Below are positions 59,171 to 64,000 of a stretch of 64,000 bases of DNA, piece by piece. Made by a program: the position numbers and the translations under genes. The notes under the pieces were generated by a model, which made no database searches, had not been told where the DNA came from, and saw only the letters and a program-made list of their open reading frames with translations. The DNA is from Paraburkholderia nodosa DSM 21604 (GTDB taxonomy: Bacteria; Pseudomonadota; Gammaproteobacteria; Burkholderiales; Burkholderiaceae). The stretch is taken from contig NZ_JAFA01000034.1 in assembly GCF_000519185.1 (NCBI RefSeq), positions 28,519-92,518 of the forward strand. The letters are read 5' to 3'. Numbering within the stretch: the first letter of the stretch is position 1; each line of letters opens with the position of its first letter.

Positions 59171-59210
59171 CGGCGGTGCCGGGTTGATAACCGGCGCCGC
59201 CGTTTTTTTT
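59171..59210 (+). terminator. Rho-independent terminator of the aldonate operon
   Basis: CGGCGG..GCCGG at 59171-59183 pairs with CCGGC..CCGCCG at 59190-59202, a long GC-rich stem, followed by eight T. It ends the porin transcript. Confidence 0.9.
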
Positions 59211-59292
59211 GCGGGCAGAGGTAGTAGAACCTCTAATCTTTGAATATCCGGCCGAATCGATAAGATCCTGCGATGCTTCAAGGAGAATCGGC

Positions 59293-60492
59293 ATGACATT
59301 CACGACTTCCGCACTTCATCTCTCCAACGTCAGGCTGGCCGACGGCCAGCGCGTTGGCGTCGCGCTCGCGGGTGGCCGCATCGAGGCAATCGGACCCCAT
59401 GTCGCCGCACAGCCGGGCGTGGCGGTCGTGGACGGCGGCGCCGGGTTGCTGCTGCCCGGTTTCGTCGAAGGCCACACGCACCTCGACAAGAGCAATTGGG
59501 GCCGCCCGTGGTATCGCAACGAGGTTGGGCCGCGGCTCACCGACCGCATCGCCAACGAGCGCGAATGGCGCAGGACCTCGGGCCACGATGCCGCCGCCCA
59601 GTCGCTCGCGCTGGCGCGCGCATTCGTGCAGGCCGGTACGACGCGCATGCGGACCCACGTCGACATCGACACCGACGCGCGATTGCGCTACCTCGAAGGC
59701 GTGCTCGCCACGCGGCAGACGCTGCGCGATGTCCTCGACCTGCAGATCGTCGCGTTTCCGCAATCGGGCATGCTGATCCGGCCGGGTACGGTGGACCTGC
59801 TCGACAGCGCACTGGCGGCCGGCGCCGCCGTGCTCGGTGCGCTCGACCCGGCGCTGATCGACGGCGATCCCGTGGCCTCGCTCGATGCCACGTTCGCACT
59901 GGCGGATCGCCATCGCAAGCCGATCGATATTCATCTGCACGAACCCGGCGAGGTTGGGGCGTTTACGCTGAAACTGCTGCTCGATCGCGTGCAGGCGCTC
60001 GGCATGCAAGGCCAGGTGGTCGTGAGTCACGCGTTTTGTCTGGGCGCGTTGCCGGAGCGCGAGCGCGACGCATTGATCGACCGGATTGCGCAACTACGCG
60101 TGGCGCTGCTGACGAGCGCACCGCCTTCGTGCCCGGTTCCGCCGCTCAAGGTCTGCCGCGACAGGGGCGTGACGGTGTTCGGCGGCAACGACGGCATTCG
60201 TGACACGTGGTCGCCGTATGGCGTGCCCGACATGCTCGAGCGCGCCATGTTGATCGGATTGCGCTACGACTTGCGGCGCGACGACGATATCGCGATCGCA
60301 TTCGACTGCGTGAGCGACGCCGCCGCGCGTGGCTGCGGGTTCTCCGGCTATGGCCTGCGCGTCGGGGCGCGTGCGGACCTCGTGGTCGTGGACGCAGAGA
60401 GCGTCGCGCATGCCGTCGTCGCGCGGCCCAGGCGCAAGCTGGTCGTCGCGAACGGACGCGTCGTCGTGCGTGACGGCGAGTTGACCGTGTGA
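59293..60492 (+). CDS. Amidohydrolase, cytosine deaminase-like
   Basis: The 399-residue protein is a metal-dependent amidohydrolase of the cytosine deaminase branch. Metal and catalytic residues lie in E-G-H-T-H-L-D-K-S, H-L-H-E, V-S-H-A-F-C and G-N-D-G-I-R-D-T-W-S-P-Y, as in CodA. The substrate may be cytosine, isoguanine or another N-heterocycle; a specific one cannot be read. The ATG at 59293 has A-G-G-A-G-A-A upstream. It lies behind the porin terminator and is probably transcribed alone. Confidence 0.9.
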   Translation: MTFTTSALHLSNVRLADGQRVGVALAGGRIEAIGPHVAAQPGVAVVDGGAGLLLPGFVEGHTHLDKSNWGRPWYRNEVGPRLTDRIANEREWRRTSGHDAAAQSLALARAFVQAGTTRMRTHVDIDTDARLRYLEGVLATRQTLRDVLDLQIVAFPQSGMLIRPGTVDLLDSALAAGAAVLGALDPALIDGDPVASLDATFALADRHRKPIDIHLHEPGEVGAFTLKLLLDRVQALGMQGQVVVSHAFCLGALPERERDALIDRIAQLRVALLTSAPPSCPVPPLKVCRDRGVTVFGGNDGIRDTWSPYGVPDMLERAMLIGLRYDLRRDDDIAIAFDCVSDAAARGCGFSGYGLRVGARADLVVVDAESVAHAVVARPRRKLVVANGRVVVRDGELTV

Positions 60493-60625
60493 GTGTTCAG
60501 TAGGACATGCAGCGCATCGACGTGCTGGGTCCTCAAAAAAGCGCTTCGCGGATTGCCGGGGTAGGGCTCTGTTCGACCCGAAGGGGCGGTCGCCCACACG
60601 CAAAGCGGCCGTTCCGGGCGCCTGG

Positions 60626-61243
60626 TTAACGAAATGCCTGCCGGATTCCCAGCGCAATCATGAGCCCTCCACATGTGAGGTCGATCCATGCCTTCGCGCG
60701 ACGATACGCCGTCGCAATCGCCGCGTGCGATAGAACGAGCGCGACTGCTCCGTACCAGCACGTCGCTGATACACCGACAGTAGCAAGCATCGCGAAGAAC
60801 GTCGGCATGGAAACGTGGGCGGGCACCGCTGAGGAAAACACCGCCGCATAAAAGGCGATGGACTTCGGGTTCGCGATATTTGTCGCGATACCTTGCAGGA
60901 ACGCGGCACGAAACAGAGGCGCCTTCGTTGGGTGAGGTGCTCCTGAGGGGGTTGCCCGTGCCGACACAATGAGCCGCAGCCCGAACCAGATCAGATAGGC
61001 CGCGCCAGCAAGCCTGACGCCGACAGCGAGCCACGGGAAAATAGCGAACACCATTCCGATACCAAGGATGGCGCAAGTCGCCCAGAACAGATTCACCGTC
61101 ACGATTCCGGCGACAAGCGCGAGCGCATCGGAGCGTCTGCCGGCTACCGCCTTCTGAGTGATTGCGACGAAGTTCGGCCCGGGTATGACGACACTTGCCG
61201 CATAGACAGAAAAGACTGTCGCAATAGCAGACGAATTAACCAT
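60626..61243 (-). CDS. LysE/RhtB family amino-acid exporter
   Basis: The 205-residue product has six helices and the family text V-I-P-G-P-N-F-V-A-I-T-Q-K near residue 20, with L-Q-G-I-A-T-N-I-A-N-P-K-S in the middle. Members export lysine, homoserine or threonine. I use the ATG at 61243; an upstream start adding 16 residues is possible. It is convergent with the amidohydrolase gene. Confidence 0.92.
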   Translation of the reverse strand: MVNSSAIATVFSVYAASVVIPGPNFVAITQKAVAGRRSDALALVAGIVTVNLFWATCAILGIGMVFAIFPWLAVGVRLAGAAYLIWFGLRLIVSARATPSGAPHPTKAPLFRAAFLQGIATNIANPKSIAFYAAVFSSAVPAHVSMPTFFAMLATVGVSATCWYGAVALVLSHAAIATAYRRAKAWIDLTCGGLMIALGIRQAFR

Positions 61244-61493
61244 TTGTAGCCTCAGTGAATCGTGGTTGTACAAAACGTGGCGTTGCTTCATCAGCCAGTA
61301 TTCTGAAGCAATTCACGACTGACCGCTGTCGGCCGCAGGGCGTCCCACGAACGGGCACGAATCCACCATCGTCGTCAGCAGGAGTCGACCGACCGTTCCT
61401 GGCCGAACGCGGAAAACCAATGAGGCGATGACCTGCCTTCGCGTTCACCAAGCCTGGTTTGGTAGACGCGAAAACGGCGCCTTCAAAAGTCGC

Positions 61494-62144
61494 TCAGCTC
61501 TGGATCTGGATGTTTTCCTCGCAGTCTTCCCAGTACCGAAGCGGGTCGAGGTGTTGTGGATAGCGTAGGTTGAGCCATTCTGACAGCCTGGTCCAATCGG
61601 GATGGTTGGTACCGGTTTGAGCAGACCAGATCGACGACCGTTCGAGAATTTGACCGTTCCCGCGATCGCGCACCAGCAAGCTGCCTAGTCCGCTTGAACT
61701 GTTCGTCTGTGACTCGACCAGATACCTTGGCAAAATCCTGAGCTCAGCGTCCTCGGCCCACCCGTATACGGCGCGGACCGTTCCGGAGGGATCTCGCAGC
61801 TCTATGGGTCCGCTTGCCGGGCGAACGGCCGTCCATCCTTCAGGGAACTCGGTGACAACCTGGTTTTTACTTTCCCTCACCCACCTCACGCGCCATGCCC
61901 GCGCCATCGACTCGCGCATGCGAGACAGCGACTCGTAGCCAGCAGGCAACTCGATTGCCATCGGGAGGGTAATGAGGTTGTCTTTCCAGAGTCTGGTTTC
62001 GTCGTCGACGCGCTTAACCTCGTCGAACATCGCTGCTTCAAATGGGTTCTCGGGCCGGCTCGATACTCTCACTTGCCCCGCAGGCAATCCCTCAAAAAGG
62101 CGCTCAGCATCATGCCGGGTAAGTTTCGTCTTTCCTTTTTTCAT
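61494..62144 (-). CDS. Hypothetical protein, 216 residues, compositionally distinct
   Basis: The product begins M-K-K-G-K-T-K-L-T-R-H-D-A-E-R-L-F-E-G and includes W-T-R-L-S-E-W-L-N-L-R-Y-P. It has no signal, membrane helix or motif I recognise. Coding sequence is less GC-rich and codon choice less biased than in the surrounding genes, which may mark it as acquired. An A-G-A-G-A-G ribosome site precedes the ATG. It stands alone. Confidence 0.7.
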   Translation of the reverse strand: MKKGKTKLTRHDAERLFEGLPAGQVRVSSRPENPFEAAMFDEVKRVDDETRLWKDNLITLPMAIELPAGYESLSRMRESMARAWRVRWVRESKNQVVTEFPEGWTAVRPASGPIELRDPSGTVRAVYGWAEDAELRILPRYLVESQTNSSSGLGSLLVRDRGNGQILERSSIWSAQTGTNHPDWTRLSEWLNLRYPQHLDPLRYWEDCEENIQIQS

Positions 62145-62222
62145 TTTGTCTCTCTACAGCAAGGTTGCCATTGACACCCGGGCCCTGACGACCGCAATCA
62201 GGCGCTACTTTCTCTCACGCGC

Positions 62223-62408
62223 TTGAACCTGCCCGCGATCTTATTCTGCGCCATTCGGCTGTTAGCGGCTTGCGCCGGCAATAGCGCGGCAAGCCGCCAT
62301 CGTCTGGACCCGCTATCTTTCAGCTACGGTTCGCCCGGAAACGCGGGCAACTACGGCGCCAGTTTCGCCGTGTCGCCAGTCGCATTGCCTTCGCCGGACG
62401 GCGAATGA
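62223..62408 (+). CDS. Possible small lipoprotein, 61 residues
   Basis: A TTG-started frame encodes a hydrophobic leader with a lipobox-like L-L-A-A-C-A-G-N, then a Ser/Gly-rich tail (S-Y-G-S-P-G-N-A-G-N-Y-G-A-S). It could be a small lipoprotein; evidence is weak because the start codon and ribosome site are poor. Confidence 0.3.
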   Translation: MNLPAILFCAIRLLAACAGNSAASRHRLDPLSFSYGSPGNAGNYGASFAVSPVALPSPDGE

Positions 62409-62488
62409 ACGCGGGGAGCAGGATGGGCATCCGGAGATAATCGGTTACGCCCCTGTTAGAATTGTGACCTTTTTCCTGGGAACGGCAA

Positions 62489-62803
62489 ATGTCCTGGTTC
62501 ATCTATGAAGTGCCCGAATACAACGAAGACGGTGCGCGCATCGAACCCTTCAGCGACCTGCGTAGCCGCGTCCTGAAAGTAAGTGGGCAGGCAATGGCTG
62601 ACGAACTGGAAAGCGTCCGCCAGAACGCCGCGACGACGGCGGACACGCCCACGCGCCCGCTGCGTGCTGCGGAAAATCCTCACGTCTTCCCGATCCCCTA
62701 TGCCGACTCCATGATCCTGGTCGGTTTCATCTTCGAACTGAAACGCGAATTCCGGCATCTGGTGGTCTCACCCGTCGAAATGCCCTGGCTAAAAGACGCG
62801 TAA
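62489..62803 (+). CDS. Small hypothetical protein, 104 residues
   Basis: The ATG at 62489 has G-G-G-A-A-C-G-G upstream. The product begins M-S-W-F-I-Y-E-V-P-E-Y-N-E-D-G and includes F-P-I-P-Y-A-D-S-M-I-L-V-G-F-I-F-E-L-K; it looks like a small soluble alpha/beta protein. I do not recognise the family. It is isolated between the two orphan frames and the acyltransferase. Confidence 0.65.
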   Translation: MSWFIYEVPEYNEDGARIEPFSDLRSRVLKVSGQAMADELESVRQNAATTADTPTRPLRAAENPHVFPIPYADSMILVGFIFELKREFRHLVVSPVEMPWLKDA

Positions 62804-63401
62804 AAATCGGAACGATCGAACCAGCCTCAAACCTGAGAGGCAAACTCCACGGTCGGCGGCGTCACGTCGGAAGCCGTTTCCATGCACCCTGGACGCCTGA
62901 TTCCGATTGTTCAATTGTGCCACCGCCTGGCGAAGCACATCGTTGACGATTTTCAGGGAGGGCCGAACGGCCGAATGTGGCCGTACCCCGGAAATCTGCA
63001 ACAGCTCGGCGGACGGCCAGCTACATCGCGACGGCGAACTTCGTTACCCGACCCGAAGCCGCCGTTCACTGGCTTGCAGAACGGAGGTCCCCTTTCGGCG
63101 TGGAAGTGTCATTCGCAACCACCACCAGCAGAAACCCCCATTGAGTTGTGGAACAGCGTCGTCGATGCTAGCGGCGATTACTCACGACCAGAATCTTTGG
63201 GGTAGGTCGCACCAAAGCCGCCCGTTACAATCGGTAACTTCGCGAGTCGTCCACGTAACCCAGTGATTACGCCTGGACTGTATGGTCCACGGTTGATATC
63301 TTGAGCGAATACATTCGCCATGAAGCAGTGACGAGCAGAAAGGTCGCCTGCCTGGCGTTTGACTTCGCTTTCCAAACTTCACCACCCATAGGGCACATTC
63401 T
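62804..63401. other. Intergenic stretch with no clear gene
   Basis: About 600 bases with several short open frames on both strands but no ribosome sites, no motifs and mixed codon use. I see no terminator, tRNA or repeat that I can support. It probably includes the acyltransferase promoter at its right end; parts may be degenerate coding sequence. Confidence 0.4.
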
Positions 63402-64000
63402 TTGAAACGCCTCGGCTTTGCGCTCATCGTGGCGTTGCTACGCACGCTTTCCATACTTCCTTACAAATTCGTCGCAAGGCTCGGGATGGTTGTCGGCACT
63501 GCGTTGTATGCGCTTCCGAGCCGCCGCAAGCATATCGTCCAGGTGAACTTGCGTCTGTGCTTCCCCGAGAAGACTAGCCGCGAACGTCAGGCGCTCGCAA
63601 GAGCTCACTTCCGCCACGTTGTTCGCAGCTATCTCGAGCGAGGCATCCAGTGGTTTGGCAGTGCGCAGTCGATCCGGGATATCGTCCAGATCGAAAGCAA
63701 AATTGATCTCCATGACGATACAGCCCCGCCCACCATCTTTATGGGTTTTCACTTTGTGGGCATCGAGGTCGGCTGCATGCTCTACTCGACGCACCTCCCC
63801 GTCGCCTCACTGTACACACGTATGTCAAGCACAGCCCTATGCGACCTTGCCAGGCGGCAACGCGGCAGATTCGGCGCAGAGATGATCGAGCGCGCGACAA
63901 GTGCCAGAAAGATCGTGCAATTGTTACGTTCCGGCAAACCGGTCATGCTCGCGGCGGATATGGACCAAGGCGTTGAAAACTCTGCCTTTGTCCCTTTCTT
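63402..64000 (+). CDS. LpxL/HtrB-like lysophospholipid acyltransferase, 5' part (3' end outside window)
   Basis: This is the first 199 codons of a lipid A or lysophospholipid acyltransferase. After a first membrane helix (L-K-R-L-G-F-A-L-I-V-A-L-L-R-T-L) it has P-S-R-R-K-H-I-V-Q-V-N-L-R-L-C-F-P-E, which is the typical front of LpxL/LpxM proteins, and the catalytic H-x4-E in G-F-H-F-V-G-I-E. The frame begins after an in-frame TGA at 63360 and offers only TTG at 63402 as a start. The right part is cut by the window edge at F-V-P-F. It acylates lipid A precursors or a relative such as ornithine lipids. Confidence 0.88.
   Translation, partial: MKRLGFALIVALLRTLSILPYKFVARLGMVVGTALYALPSRRKHIVQVNLRLCFPEKTSRERQALARAHFRHVVRSYLERGIQWFGSAQSIRDIVQIESKIDLHDDTAPPTIFMGFHFVGIEVGCMLYSTHLPVASLYTRMSSTALCDLARRQRGRFGAEMIERATSARKIVQLLRSGKPVMLAADMDQGVENSAFVPF

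Noticed and set aside
1..64000. tRNA, rRNA, CRISPR arrays, insertion sequences, prophage or integrase genes
   Set aside because: I searched by eye for cloverleaf pieces, CCA ends, regularly spaced repeats, transposase motifs and integrase motifs and found none that I can support.

Overview
The window looks like a chromosomal segment of a free-living betaproteobacterium of the Burkholderia / Paraburkholderia / Caballeronia group. This is inferred from high GC, dense gene packing, several Gram-negative porins opening with a Q-S-S-V-T-L-Y-G mature start, abundant LysR/AraC/LacI/TetR regulators and catabolic islands, and small proteins such as a DUF3562 member. I see no rRNA, tRNA, CRISPR array, insertion sequence or prophage.

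Left part (1-17 kb): the tail of an RND multidrug efflux operon (pump, outer-membrane lipoprotein, alpha/beta hydrolase with a Cys nucleophile), a VirK/YbjX-family protein, a porin remnant, a MarR-GNAT fusion with a striking double palindromic operator followed by a DMT exporter, a porin, an APC amino-acid permease, a 755-residue secreted alpha/beta hydrolase, and a small redox island: cupredoxin, Tat-exported metallophosphoesterase, and divergently an orphan membrane cytochrome-b domain of the adenylate-cyclase type. Several small proteins follow.

Middle (17-43 kb): a GGDEF-EAL protein; a LysR-controlled catabolic operon (RraA-type aldolase, aminotransferase, alpha/beta hydrolase, two small genes, MFS transporter); a GNAT/methyltransferase pair; pstS with a Pho box, divergent from a secreted protein of unknown function; NmrA/AraC, TetR/AcuI, TDT transporter and flavin reductase genes; a LacI-controlled orphan sugar-binding protein and a fatty acid desaturase; and a DMT exporter divergent from an AraC regulator.

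Right part (43-60 kb): two divergent operons that read as one sugar-acid system. Leftward runs a periplasmic, membrane-linked three-subunit dehydrogenase of the gluconate 2-dehydrogenase type (subunit 3, GMC flavoprotein, triheme cytochrome c) ending with a porin. Rightward runs a DHDPS-family dehydratase, a 2-oxoglutarate-semialdehyde-type dehydrogenase, a complete ABC importer, an IlvD/Edd-family aldonate dehydratase whose cluster cysteines fall at C59/C127/C200 as in L-arabinonate dehydratase, and a second porin. Together these give uptake of an aldonate and its conversion to 2-oxoglutarate by the non-phosphorylating (Weimberg-type) route. A LacI-type palindrome and a repeated 15-bp palindrome over the promoters suggest shared control by regulators outside the window. 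An amidohydrolase, a LysE exporter, orphan hypotheticals and the start of an LpxL/HtrB-like acyltransferase close the window.
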